Shown here: positions 15,153 to 24,122 of the stretch, in pieces | How the letters are laid out: every line of letters starts with the position of its first letter | How positions within the stretch are numbered: the stretch's first letter is position 1 | NCBI GenBank assembly: GCA_023388635.1 | Contig: JAEWFW010000057.1 | Location: forward strand, 1 to 51,135 | DNA from: Bacillota bacterium | Lineage (GTDB): Bacteria; Bacillota; Bacilli; Desulfuribacillales; Desulfuribacillaceae | DNA: 51,135 nt | Reading direction: 5' to 3' | Notes under the pieces: generated by a model | The model's input: the letters and a program-made list of their open reading frames with translations, nothing else | The model's database searches: none | Told to the model about the DNA's origin: nothing | Made by a program: the position numbers and the translations under genes

Positions 15153-17312
15153 TTACGCTTTTTGAGCTGTGACTATTACTTCTTGCATCATTCCGTGTCC
15201 AGAAATCGATTCCATCTGATGTGGAATTAAGTCATTTGGATTGCACCCTCCGATAATTGCCGACAACTTATAATACGGAGTTTTGTTTCCGTATCCGCCC
15301 GGAGCGAATAACGCCTCTGGATGAATCTTTTCCGTCACTTTTATTTGCGCTCTTTCTGTTCCGAGGCTGGAGGTCAATGTAATCCAATCGCCATCTGCGA
15401 TACCCATCTCTGCCGCTTTCGAAGCATTCATCCATAGGCGTTGGCTGTTGTAATCGAGTGTGATCTGTGCCAATTGCGGAATGTTGGCTGTTGCTGTATG
15501 GGAGTGATATCCCTGTTTACCGTTTAATAAACGGAATTGGTTGGCACCGACTTTGTATCCGGTAGCAGGCTGTACCCAACCAGCGACGCCGTCAAAGCCA
15601 TGCTCGACAAATTTCTCATTGTAGAATTTAAATTTATCCTTCATGCTGTTTGGCTTTGTATTGACATTGATCGTGCCCTTTTCACGCAATTCTTCCAAAG
15701 TAACTCCCAATGGTGCCAAACGCGCGCGGTTTAATTCGTCGAGTGTGAAATTGAAATACTGACCGACGCCTGCCTTTTCTGCGAGCAACGTGATAATTTC
15801 GTCAAGACCTTTCGTTTCCGGATGAACCTTAGGAACGGCAATTGTGCGAATGCAAATTGATTTGCCGTTATTCTCTACGACTTCTTCACGCTCTGCAAAA
15901 GTCGGTTCCGGCAAAATGTAATCCGCACATAACGCTGTTTCCGACATATGTGTCTCCATTACGACAAGCATATCAATGTTTTCAAAGCCTTTTTTCATAA
16001 ATTGATAATCTGGGAAATTGCGCACTGGATTATGGTTGCGGATAAAACCAGCTTTGACGACCCCGTCATATGCCTTTTTCGCTATATTATTCGGAAGTCC
16101 GGGACCAGTCGGAGCCAACGGGAACTCACCCTTAATACCTGCACCGTCCAATCTCGGTGTATCTGGTTTCGCAGGAGACGGATACTTCTCTTTGTCGAGA
16201 CTTCCAAACGCCGTCTCTAAGCCTGACCCTAACGACAAACCGCCTTCTTGCCCGATATTTCCTAATAATGCGTTGATGTACGCTACCGCGCGCACTGTTT
16301 CCGTGCTGTTTTCATAGTTCGCTCCAAATGCACCTTTCCATGAAGGGTCGACTACGCAATTAGGTTTATGAGACGCGAGTTCTCTAGCTAAGCGTATAAT
16401 CGTTTCTGCATCGATGTCAGTAATTTCTGCTGCCCAAGCCGGCGTATACTGGTCAATTGTCTCAAAGAATTTATCAAAGCCTTCTGTCTGCTCTTCAATG
16501 AATTTTTTGTCATAGAGGTTTTCTTTGATCAATACATGACACATTGCTAACACGAATGCTAAGTCAGTTCCCGGACGAATTGGAATCCATTCATCTGCCA
16601 GTGCTGCCGTTGCATTTAAGCGAGGATCGACACAGACAAATTTCGCGCCCTTTGCCATTGCACTCGTCAATGTTGCGACTTGCGATGTACGTATTCCCTC
16701 ACCGTAGTTGCGTCCAATAAACATGGCGTATTTAGTTTTTCCGATGTCGGCACTCGGGGTACTTCCGATTGTATTTGCAAAACCGCATGTCAACGCCGTG
16801 TTACACGCCGCATTATGTGTAGTGACTGTATTAGATCCTAGTGCGTTCATAAAGCGCGGTCCATAGAATGCTCCCGTTTGTCTCGGGTTATGTCCCCAGA
16901 ATATACCTTGTGATTCGCCATTAGCGACGATTTCTTTTAATTTCGTACCAATTTCTGTCGCCGCTTGTTCCCAGCTAATTGCTTCGAATTTGTCGGGACC
17001 GACTTTCTTCAAAGGTGTTTTTACGCGATCTTGATCATATATCCATGCAAGCCCACCGTGCGCTCTCGCACATAGCTTCCCTTTGCTGTTATTGTGATCT
17101 TTGTGCCCGGTCACTTTCCATGCTCTACCGTTTTTCACATGGATCCACATACCGCAATGGCTGGAACAGACGTTGCAATAGGATCCTTTTAGTACTACAT
17201 CTGCTTGCTGCTGTTCATTTGCCCATGCATCAAAATTGAATTTGACCCCGGTCGCAAGGAAAGCGCCAGCTGCCACTGTACTTTTTAAGAATTTTCTTCT
17301 GTTAAATAGCAT
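15153..17312 (-). CDS. Tat-exported molybdopterin oxidoreductase catalytic subunit (polysulfide/thiosulfate reductase-like)
   Basis: A DMSO-reductase-family enzyme of 719 residues. The N-terminus NRRKFLKSTVAAGAFLA is a twin-arginine signal, so it acts outside the membrane. Cys46, Cys49, Cys53 and Cys81 form the 4Fe-4S site, and the Mo ligand is probably Cys170 in THNAACNTAL, a cysteine as in the PsrA/PhsA/TtrA/ArrA groups rather than serine as in DmsA. The size and the SHCG...CARAHGG pattern fit sulfur-compound or arsenate-type reductases; the nearby TusA and YeeE-like genes favour polysulfide, thiosulfate or tetrathionate. It follows the ferredoxin subunit gene by 27 bases. No quinol-oxidising membrane subunit gene is adjacent. 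Confidence 0.88.
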   Translation of the reverse strand: MLFNRRKFLKSTVAAGAFLATGVKFNFDAWANEQQQADVVLKGSYCNVCSSHCGMWIHVKNGRAWKVTGHKDHNNSKGKLCARAHGGLAWIYDQDRVKTPLKKVGPDKFEAISWEQAATEIGTKLKEIVANGESQGIFWGHNPRQTGAFYGPRFMNALGSNTVTTHNAACNTALTCGFANTIGSTPSADIGKTKYAMFIGRNYGEGIRTSQVATLTSAMAKGAKFVCVDPRLNATAALADEWIPIRPGTDLAFVLAMCHVLIKENLYDKKFIEEQTEGFDKFFETIDQYTPAWAAEITDIDAETIIRLARELASHKPNCVVDPSWKGAFGANYENSTETVRAVAYINALLGNIGQEGGLSLGSGLETAFGSLDKEKYPSPAKPDTPRLDGAGIKGEFPLAPTGPGLPNNIAKKAYDGVVKAGFIRNHNPVRNFPDYQFMKKGFENIDMLVVMETHMSETALCADYILPEPTFAEREEVVENNGKSICIRTIAVPKVHPETKGLDEIITLLAEKAGVGQYFNFTLDELNRARLAPLGVTLEELREKGTINVNTKPNSMKDKFKFYNEKFVEHGFDGVAGWVQPATGYKVGANQFRLLNGKQGYHSHTATANIPQLAQITLDYNSQRLWMNASKAAEMGIADGDWITLTSSLGTERAQIKVTEKIHPEALFAPGGYGNKTPYYKLSAIIGGCNPNDLIPHQMESISGHGMMQEVIVTAQKA

Positions 17313-17339
17313 ATTACTTCCCCCTATCGTATTCTTTTA

Positions 17340-18050
17340 CTAAACAAGTGCGAAATCCTTTGCGTCTGTACGTAAAATCAACAGCAATCCCAATCCGTTT
17401 TGCTGGGTTACACCATACAAAGCGGCTGCCGGATATTTTCCTTTGATTTTTGCCACTCGCTCATTTGCTTTGGCAATTAGCTCTTCTGCCGAACCGTATT
17501 GCACCGCATTGGAGATACAAGTATCTACACAAGCAGGTTCTTTGCCTGCGGACACCAAATCTTGACAGCCTGTGCATTTGTACATTTTGCCTTCATTGAT
17601 CACAGGGATATCGTATGGACAGACGGATTTACATACTCCGCAGCCGATACATGCTTCAAAATTCATATGGGTAAAACCGCTTTCCCCTTTGTACAATGCC
17701 TGCATTGGACATGCATCTACACAAGGTGCATCTGTGCAGTGCATGCAACTTTTACGTGTCAAATGATACTCAACTTTAGGAAATTTCCCTTTTTCAATAG
17801 ACGGAAAAGAAATATATGACTGCTCTACAGGCAAGCCATTGTGATTCTGACACGCTACTCTACACGCATGGCATTCCACACATAGACTAGAGTCCATTAA
17901 AATTGCCATTTTTGCCGTATTCGCAAATGACGCAGTTTCTTCCTCGCAGCCTGTCAATAAAATCGCTGCCCCTGTGAGAGCCACAGACGTACTTGCAATT
18001 TTGAAAAAATTTCGGCGGTTCATCAATGTTTCGTTCTTGTGCTCACTCAT
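17340..18050 (-). CDS. Four-cluster ferredoxin subunit with its own Tat lipoprotein signal
   Basis: A PsrB/DmsB-like electron-transfer subunit of 236 residues with four 4Fe-4S cysteine groups (CVECHACRVACQ, CMHCTDAPCVDACP, CIGCGVCKSVCP, CTGCQ...CVDTC). Unusually it begins with NRRNFFKIASTSVALTGAAI ending in the lipobox LLTGC (Cys35), a twin-arginine lipoprotein signal. Most such subunits have no signal and are carried out bound to the catalytic subunit. The anchor may stand in for a membrane subunit, since no NrfD/PsrC-like gene is here. It passes electrons to the molybdoenzyme encoded next. AAAGGAG precedes ATG at 18050. Confidence 0.88.
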   Translation of the reverse strand: MSEHKNETLMNRRNFFKIASTSVALTGAAILLTGCEEETASFANTAKMAILMDSSLCVECHACRVACQNHNGLPVEQSYISFPSIEKGKFPKVEYHLTRKSCMHCTDAPCVDACPMQALYKGESGFTHMNFEACIGCGVCKSVCPYDIPVINEGKMYKCTGCQDLVSAGKEPACVDTCISNAVQYGSAEELIAKANERVAKIKGKYPAAALYGVTQQNGLGLLLILRTDAKDFALV

Positions 18051-18592
18051 ACTAAATGACTCCTTTACATAATTTTTTTGGTCGTAAACTTCTCTGTCTC
18101 TAATACTCCTATCCTGGCGGTTCCCCCTATCTTGTGATTTTCTGTACTGCTTTTAAATTTATAACTCATAATTGCATTTCGCAATTTCTTCACAATTATA
18201 CTACATCTCTGCTTATAATGAGCATCACAAAACCTTATATCGCATCAACAAATCTTATAATATACATAAGTTTTTATATACAGATATTTTTGAAAGAATA
18301 GAAAACTCCCCGTATGCAAACAGTTATTATATAATCTGTTTGTTTCGAGGAGAGTTTTTTTACTACACCTTACTAATATTATGAATTCTTATGTCGTATA
18401 AATAAAATCTATACCATACTATTTCACAGCTTTTTCACAGTTCAGCCTTGCTGCCACGCATAATACTACTTTACCAATGTGATAACCTTGGATATATCTA
18501 AAGGGAATCACCCCTTGCAATTCCCCAGGTTCATTTGTACAATTTAAGTGTCAGCAGTTGCTATACTAGCAAAATCGGAAGGATGCATTTGC
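18051..18592. other. Divergent regulatory gap between the oxidoreductase operon and its LysR-type regulator
   Basis: This 540-base gap holds no convincing gene. On the minus strand TATAAT (18195-18200) lacks a good -35, as in activator-dependent promoters, and gives a leader of about 135 bases before the ferredoxin gene. A dyad AATTGC-N5-GCAATT at 18170-18186 contains a T-N11-A core as LysR-type proteins prefer. Near 18501-18528 GGGAAT and ATTCCC form another dyad upstream of the LysR gene. A terminator-like hairpin lies at 18303-18361. The leader segment near 18110-18140 (GGGGGAACCGCCAGGATAGG) may be structured, but matches no riboswitch known to me. Confidence 0.5.
18303..18361 (+). terminator. 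Terminator-like hairpin in the divergent gap
   Basis: AAACTCCCCG...CAAACAG pairs with CTGTTTG...GAGGAGAGTTT and is followed by seven T on the plus strand. There is no clear gene upstream of it on that strand, so it may end a small RNA or stop antisense transcription into the regulator. Confidence 0.5.
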
Positions 18593-19519
18593 ATGAACAA
18601 ATACCAACTTGAAATTTTTCTGACCGTCGCCCAAACAAAACAAATCTCCAGCGCCGCTAAACTCATGCACCTCAGTCAACCGGCTGTCAGTGCACAAATT
18701 AAAGCATTAGAGACCCATTGTAGTACGCCCTTATTCGAGCGCACAAAACAAGGGGTTGAACTGACCCGTGCGGGCGAAATCATGTTGCGGCATACCTACA
18801 AAATATTAGCTGCCTTTGATGAGCTCGATCAAGAAATTGATCAATACCTCAATATTGACAGTCAAAATCTGAAAATCGGTGCGACGCAAACAATCGGCAA
18901 CTATGCTTTGCCGTGTAGCCTTTGGACATTTAAACAAAAATATCCGAATTCGAAAATCTCTTTGGAAATCAGAAGCCTACAGACGATTACCCAGCAACTT
19001 TTAGATGGAAAATTAGACATAGCGATTGTCGAGAAAGTGTCTGATAGTCTTAATGACAGTTATCGATTGACGGAAAAAATATTCAGCAGCGATGAAGCCC
19101 TGATCATCTATCCTGGAAACACAGAATGGAAAGAGCGGTTTGAAAAGGTGACTTCGATCACCGATCTGATATCGATGCCGTTTATCATGCCTAGTGAAGG
19201 TCTAGGACTATTAGAGTTGTTCACGAAAGAACTTGAGGATAAGAATCTATCTGTGGCGGATTTTAATATTGTCTCGGAATTGGGGAGTATCGAAGCGATT
19301 AAATCTTCTGTACAAGCCGGTCTCGGCTTCTCCATATGCAGCCGTATGGCAATTCAAAAAGAGCTTCGCCAAGGAACGATCTGCGAAGCTAACATCTCGG
19401 ATTTGAAAATGCCTATTTCTATCACACTATTGTATCGGACGGACGGCTTCATGTCTGTACTAGGGAAACGCTTTATCCAATTTATCACGACACCGGAAGA
19501 ACTACAGTTTTGTGGATAA
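18593..19519 (+). CDS. LysR-family transcriptional regulator
   Basis: A protein of 308 residues with the N-terminal winged helix-turn-helix (MNKYQLEIFLTVAQTKQISS, then SAAKLMHLSQPAVSAQIKAL) and a periplasmic-binding-like effector domain. Divergent placement beside the oxidoreductase operon and next to the TusA/YeeE operon suggests it controls one or both, perhaps in response to a sulfur compound. Start: ATG at 18593 after GGAAGGA; upstream in-frame codons are not supported. It is convergent with the TusA gene; the stop codons are about 1 base apart. Confidence 0.9.
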   Translation: MNKYQLEIFLTVAQTKQISSAAKLMHLSQPAVSAQIKALETHCSTPLFERTKQGVELTRAGEIMLRHTYKILAAFDELDQEIDQYLNIDSQNLKIGATQTIGNYALPCSLWTFKQKYPNSKISLEIRSLQTITQQLLDGKLDIAIVEKVSDSLNDSYRLTEKIFSSDEALIIYPGNTEWKERFEKVTSITDLISMPFIMPSEGLGLLELFTKELEDKNLSVADFNIVSELGSIEAIKSSVQAGLGFSICSRMAIQKELRQGTICEANISDLKMPISITLLYRTDGFMSVLGKRFIQFITTPEELQFCG

Positions 19520-19520
19520 T

Positions 19521-19745
19521 CTATTTCGTCAACGTAATTTGCCATGCTCCACTACCCACTTCTTCAATCTGAATTGGGTACCCTTTCTTTACCGCCATAT
19601 CCATGATATTACGCACTGATCTTGTAAAGTCAGTGTGCACAATCAGGGTTTCCCCTTGCTCTAACTCTTCCATTTTCTTCTGTGTCTTGAGCAACGGAAC
19701 TGGGCAAACCTCGCCTAGCACGTCCAATTCATGCTTTTGCATCAT
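19521..19745 (-). CDS. TusA-family sulfur carrier protein
   Basis: A 74-residue TusA/SirA/YeeD-like protein with the active CPxP motif (VCPVPLLKTQ, Cys14) that carries sulfur as a persulfide. The rest (GETLIVHTDFTRSVRNI, ...YPIQIEEVGSGAW) fits the family's two-layer fold. It is the last gene of an operon with two YeeE/YedE-like membrane genes; in many bacteria a TusA-like protein is the cytoplasmic acceptor for thiosulfate taken up by YeeE (TsuA). GGAGG precedes ATG at 19745. Confidence 0.92.
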   Translation of the reverse strand: MMQKHELDVLGEVCPVPLLKTQKKMEELEQGETLIVHTDFTRSVRNIMDMAVKKGYPIQIEEVGSGAWQITLTK

Positions 19746-19759
19746 CGCTCGCCTCCATT

Positions 19760-20293
19760 TTAAAGATTATTCTTCTCAATATGCAATACGTATCGATATA
19801 ACAGTGCCAGAATAGTAATTTGTACGAGAATCGCAACGCCCCAATTCCCGATATCGCCTAAAAACACTGGTTTCAGCCACGTAAATTTCTCTGCCCACCA
19901 GGAATACTGGGCTGCACCGACCATGGAACCAGCGACTAATCCGATGAACACAAACACAAAAACTTTAAAACCTTCCCCCAGCCGTAAGAAAATGCTGCAT
20001 ACACAGCCGCCGGCTACAACCATACCAATACCAAACAGTATGCCACCAACGATGGTGTATAAGCCGATCGGATAGAAATTCCCCGGCAGGATTCCCGATG
20101 TCGACAAGCGAAACGATTGTACCCCAGCAAACAGTATCGTTGAAAGCATTAACGACACAATAAGTGCCTTTAACAACCCTCCATCTTTAAACAGCAAAAA
20201 GTCGCGAAATGCCCCTGCGAAACAAAAACGGGCACGATGCAACGCATATCCGAGCATACATCCACACAGTAAGTTAATCATGATGATTCCCAT
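19760..20293 (-). CDS. YeeE/YedE-like membrane protein, first-half domain
   Basis: A membrane protein of 177 residues with about five helices, matching the N-terminal half of YeeE/YedE transporters: HRARFCFAGAFRD (the 'RFC' motif) and VVAGGCVCSIFLRLGEG (the central GGC motif). In characterised YeeE (TsuA) such conserved cysteines lie along the thiosulfate path. The matching second half is encoded by the gene just upstream, so the transporter is split in two. Thiosulfate is the favoured substrate because TusA follows; selenium-related YedE roles are less likely as no selenium genes are near. Confidence 0.85.
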   Translation of the reverse strand: MGIIMINLLCGCMLGYALHRARFCFAGAFRDFLLFKDGGLLKALIVSLMLSTILFAGVQSFRLSTSGILPGNFYPIGLYTIVGGILFGIGMVVAGGCVCSIFLRLGEGFKVFVFVFIGLVAGSMVGAAQYSWWAEKFTWLKPVFLGDIGNWGVAILVQITILALLYRYVLHIEKNNL

Positions 20294-20312
20294 AGAGCTC
20301 CACCTCTCCTGT

Positions 20313-20822
20313 TTATCTCATGTACATGACGCGGACAGCAAAATATACTCCCACAAATGCTGTGATACCAAATATCCATCCATGAAGACTGAGAGACGGC
20401 ATACTCCCCATAAATGCTCCAATATTACATCCGGAGGCTAGGCGAGCACCATAGCCCATGATAAAACCGCCCGCCAAGGCAAGCGCAATCTGCTTAGAAC
20501 TGCGTATCTTCTTCCATCGGAATTCGGAAGCGGCGACGCTGGAAATGATAACACCTAAGAAAAAGCCGATAATGATTACTAAATCCATTTCCAGATACCA
20601 GCCATTCATTAGCTCCGCATATCGCGTATTTCCGTCATGCGCTGACCATTGGCTAATATCAGCACCGAACAAATGAGCAATCTTCGCTGATAACCGCGTA
20701 ATTGGAGTCGTAATGCCCCACGGTTTATTATTAAAAAACAAAAATACGGTGTTCGCCAGAGCTAATGCGATACCACCAGCCATATATGACCATTCGCGGT
20801 GCAAGAAATTGTCTCGATTCAT
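20313..20822 (-). CDS. YeeE/YedE-like membrane protein, second-half domain
   Basis: A membrane protein of 169 residues that corresponds to the C-terminal half of YeeE: HREWSYMAGGIALALANTVF at the start, WGITTPITRLSAKI, and GYGARLASGCNIGAFMG with the third conserved cysteine motif. About four helices. It is the first gene of the operon, 19 bases before the other half, so the order is reversed relative to a fused YeeE. The two should assemble into one transporter. Confidence 0.85.
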   Translation of the reverse strand: MNRDNFLHREWSYMAGGIALALANTVFLFFNNKPWGITTPITRLSAKIAHLFGADISQWSAHDGNTRYAELMNGWYLEMDLVIIIGFFLGVIISSVAASEFRWKKIRSSKQIALALAGGFIMGYGARLASGCNIGAFMGSMPSLSLHGWIFGITAFVGVYFAVRVMYMR

Positions 20823-20849
20823 GCTGAATCTTCCTTCACACTTTAGTTT

Positions 20850-20866
20850 GTATACAATCAGTATAT
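20850..20866. promoter_or_regulatory. Dyad upstream of the YeeE/TusA operon, possible LysR-type site
   Basis: ATAC-AATCA-GTAT is a 4-5-4 dyad about 30 bases before the first YeeE-like start. The geometry equals that of TTGC-N5-GCAA in front of the ferredoxin operon, though the half-sites differ. Low confidence. Confidence 0.25.
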
Positions 20867-20923
20867 CATCTCAAATGTGAAAAGACTATGAAAAGTAATA
20901 ACTAGTCTAATAGGTAATACAGG

Positions 20924-22756
20924 CTATGCATGCTCGTCGGCAAAGCGAATTCCTACCATTTCCATCAAATATCTCGCATTCCGTGTCTGACTGCGCCCCG
21001 TCCGCAGCTTATAGTCGAAACATAATTGATTATCGACATAATGTTCCGTAAAATGATAGTTCCGGATTAACTTTCCAGGTTGATTCTCCAAATTACATAA
21101 CTCAAAGTCATGGGTGGAAATCAAACCAATAATCCAATCTTTACTAAGATTACGCAAGACTGTCTCTGCTCCGGCAATTCTGTCAAGGGAGTTCGTGCCT
21201 CGGAAAATTTCATCGACTAAAAAAATCATCGGCTGCTGATTATCGGCATATTCAATAATCATCTTTATACGCAGCAACTCTGCATAAAAACTGGAGATAC
21301 CGCTATTCAAATCGTCATGGATACGCATCGATGTGAAAATACTCATGATCGAGCATGTGAGTTTACTCGCGCATACGGGAGCCCCTGCATACGCCAATAC
21401 AAGATTGATGCCGATTGTACGCAGCAATGTCGTTTTCCCGGACATATTCGATCCAGTAACGACCCCAAAACTGTTTTCAATGGTGATGCTGTTCGATACC
21501 CTTTTATCCGACACAATCAATGGGTGCCCCATATCTTCTGCCACGAATCGTAACGGCTGCTGCTGCTCAATTTCAGGGAAAGTCCAATCACTGTGGATTT
21601 GCCGAATGACAGCGAGGCTCGCTAATGCCTCAAATTCACCGATTGTCTCCACCCATGCGCGCATGTGACGCCCATGGTGGTCCATCCACTTTTCTAATCG
21701 GGCAACGCAATGAAAGTCCCATAAAAATAACCCATTCAGAATAAACATCAGCAATGCACTATACCGCATATCGATAGCACTCGACAATCTTTCCAGTCGG
21801 TTTAGTTGCCTTGCAACCGGTTCTCCTTGGACAGAAAATTTCGCTTGCAGGTTTTTTAGATGCTCCGTTGCGAATGTCTCTCGTTCAATTACGTCAATCA
21901 TGTGTTTGTATGCTTCGATCGCATGCTTCACATCAAACACTTGTTGCAAACTCTGAGAATTTTTCATAAATCCGATAGCTGTCAGCAGCAATTGTACCCC
22001 TAATAATGATAGCGCGACTACAGGCGGCAAACTCGTCGTGAAAACAGCGATAATCGATGCCACTGTCAGCGCAGGCAAGCCATATATGACAATTTGGAAC
22101 CATTTCGAATTCACTAAACTACGCGTTTGTAAACGGTCAATATGCGCCAGAAACGCTTCCGGGTTGCGAGCAACTTCTTCACCAAGCATTCCTCTGCATT
22201 GCAGTTCTTGGCTAAAGTCTCGCTTATCGGCTAACTCCGCCACTGCGACCTGCCTTTTGTGAATCTCCGCGACACTCTTCACCGGAGTGACGAGTAACTG
22301 ATGCAACTTTTCTCTGCCATAATATGTGTTCCCGATATTGATCCATTGATATAACGACTGATGCCCAAAAATGTCGAGATCACTCGTATACGGATGCTTC
22401 GCATCGACAAAATCAAAGCCTTTATCTTTAAAATGAAACCAGTTACCGTTGATGCGATCCAGATAGTGACTGTTAATCAGAATTTTACATTGGGCGCGAC
22501 TCACTTCACGTTTACAATTCCTATGGAGCACTACCAGGCATACGAAAATGACGATCGAACCGATCACGAGTATATCTCCCAGTGTGCTTTGCCCTTTCGC
22601 GTACATGAGGAACGATAAAATCACTCCGGCTAAAAAGACGAATAAGCGCAACCGGCTGATTGTATTCAGGCGAGCTTGTAATTGTTGCATCTCTTGTGAG
22701 AAATGATCGACATTTTTTTGAAAATAGTCTGCGGCTTTCATTGCCTCTTCTTTCAT
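20924..22756 (-). CDS. Membrane-anchored MutS-family ATPase
   Basis: A protein of 610 residues that keeps the MutS core/lever helices and ATPase domain but lacks the mismatch-reading N-terminal domains. Walker A is TGSNMSGKTTLLRTIG (about residue 430), Walker B FLVDEIFRGTNS (about 510), with the following STHD. Two pairs of hydrophobic helices lie near residues 35-80 (FVFLAGVILSFLMYAKG, ILVIGSIVIFVCLVVL) and near 215-255, so it sits in the membrane. Such proteins are known as 'MutS-related' but their task is not established. It follows the sensor kinase gene by 13 bases in the efflux operon. Start 22756 after GGAGGG. Confidence 0.82.
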   Translation of the reverse strand: MKEEAMKAADYFQKNVDHFSQEMQQLQARLNTISRLRLFVFLAGVILSFLMYAKGQSTLGDILVIGSIVIFVCLVVLHRNCKREVSRAQCKILINSHYLDRINGNWFHFKDKGFDFVDAKHPYTSDLDIFGHQSLYQWINIGNTYYGREKLHQLLVTPVKSVAEIHKRQVAVAELADKRDFSQELQCRGMLGEEVARNPEAFLAHIDRLQTRSLVNSKWFQIVIYGLPALTVASIIAVFTTSLPPVVALSLLGVQLLLTAIGFMKNSQSLQQVFDVKHAIEAYKHMIDVIERETFATEHLKNLQAKFSVQGEPVARQLNRLERLSSAIDMRYSALLMFILNGLFLWDFHCVARLEKWMDHHGRHMRAWVETIGEFEALASLAVIRQIHSDWTFPEIEQQQPLRFVAEDMGHPLIVSDKRVSNSITIENSFGVVTGSNMSGKTTLLRTIGINLVLAYAGAPVCASKLTCSIMSIFTSMRIHDDLNSGISSFYAELLRIKMIIEYADNQQPMIFLVDEIFRGTNSLDRIAGAETVLRNLSKDWIIGLISTHDFELCNLENQPGKLIRNYHFTEHYVDNQLCFDYKLRTGRSQTRNARYLMEMVGIRFADEHA

Positions 22757-22769
22757 AATACCCTCCGGT

Positions 22770-24122
22770 CTATTTAATGGGAACTGTGACATATACGGTC
22801 GTCCCCTCACCTACTTCGCTATCAATCTTTACACTTCCTCCGTGGAGGGCAATAATTTTCTCGACAATTGATAGACCTAGCCCATTGCCACTTTGCCTCC
22901 GGTCACGAGATTTGTCTGCTTTATAGAAGCGCAAGAAGATTGATTCCAAATCCTGCGGTGCTATACCGATGCCTGTATCTGCCACAGCGACCGTAATTTG
23001 ATTGAGCTCGATTTGCATACTGATCGTAATACTGCCGCCTTCCGGGGTAAATTTAATGCTATTGCTGATAATGTTAATCCATACTTGGTCCAACAAATGT
23101 TCATCGGCGGTAATATTCACCCGTGGTAATGCCACATCAACATCGATCGACTTTTCTCCCCATTGCGGTTCTAAAAATACGACATTTTTACGTATCTGCT
23201 CATCTAAATGATATGTCGTCTTTTCCAGCGGATGCTGCATCGAATCCAATGAAACAATTTTCATTAAATTCTCACTCAACTTCGACAGGCGCTCACTCTC
23301 TGCCTCAATAATATCTAAATACTCATTCCGTTCATTCTCCGGTATCATATTGTCTTTCAGCGCTTTGGAGAATCCCCGGATTGATGTCAACGGAGATTGT
23401 ATCTCGTGGGAAATATTCGAGACAAAATCCTGGCGCATTTGATCGATCTGACTTAATTCCTGTGCCATACGCTTAAAACTGCTGGCAAGTTTGCCGATTT
23501 CATCCCTGTTTTTGATATCCAAATGAATGTCAAAGTCCCCTTTTGCCACTTGTTCCGTCGCTTCTGTCAGCGACCTGATTGGCTTCACAATATACCGGGA
23601 TGTAATGCTGATCAACACGCTGCCGAGTAAGAACACAGAGACTAATATATACACCAAGTAATTAATTTTGAAAAACACTGCACTGTAGTCCGCTTGTATA
23701 AATAACGCATAGGAAATGCCTTGATCTTGAAACGGCATACCGAGAACGCGATCGTCGAAATTTTCTACGCTTTTATCCGTCAGCCCTCTGTAAATGTTCC
23801 CTTGCAAGACCTGCTTGACACGTTCTTCGGGAATCTTGGTCTCCCTATCGGGTTTCCCATAATATTGATAATTCCCCATATCGTCATAGATATAGAAATA
23901 GTAATTAAAAATTTCTGCATTTTTCAAGTAAAAGACTCGATGTTCGGGGTCCAACATCACATAGTTGTGAATAGCCTCTTCACTAATGGAAATCAACTCA
24001 TTCTGCAACCGCTCGACCGTCTCATCCCGGACAATCACATGGGTAGTCGGAATGACAATCACCAAACTCAACAACACAACTCCCATGAAAAAGATGACCA
24101 TGCGCTTGTATATTGTCTTCAT
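22770..24122 (-). CDS. Sensor histidine kinase
   Basis: A protein of 450 residues: membrane helix 8-28, extracytoplasmic sensor of about 120 residues, second helix 155-175, HAMP (about 176-229), H-box SNISHEIQSPLTSIRGF with phospho-acceptor His239, and a catalytic domain with NSIKFTP (N box), VADTGIGIAPQD (G1) and GNGLGLSIVEKI (G2). Its ATG overlaps the stop of the response regulator (ATGA), so the two are translationally coupled. The operon suggests that it senses a condition or compound handled by the RND pump. Confidence 0.93.
   Translation of the reverse strand: MKTIYKRMVIFFMGVVLLSLVIVIPTTHVIVRDETVERLQNELISISEEAIHNYVMLDPEHRVFYLKNAEIFNYYFYIYDDMGNYQYYGKPDRETKIPEERVKQVLQGNIYRGLTDKSVENFDDRVLGMPFQDQGISYALFIQADYSAVFFKINYLVYILVSVFLLGSVLISITSRYIVKPIRSLTEATEQVAKGDFDIHLDIKNRDEIGKLASSFKRMAQELSQIDQMRQDFVSNISHEIQSPLTSIRGFSKALKDNMIPENERNEYLDIIEAESERLSKLSENLMKIVSLDSMQHPLEKTTYHLDEQIRKNVVFLEPQWGEKSIDVDVALPRVNITADEHLLDQVWINIISNSIKFTPEGGSITISMQIELNQITVAVADTGIGIAPQDLESIFLRFYKADKSRDRRQSGNGLGLSIVEKIIALHGGSVKIDSEVGEGTTVYVTVPIK

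Noticed and set aside
18172..18384. 70-codon plus-strand frame in the divergent gap
   Set aside because: It runs through the hairpin and T tract, has no ribosome binding site and a random-looking composition.
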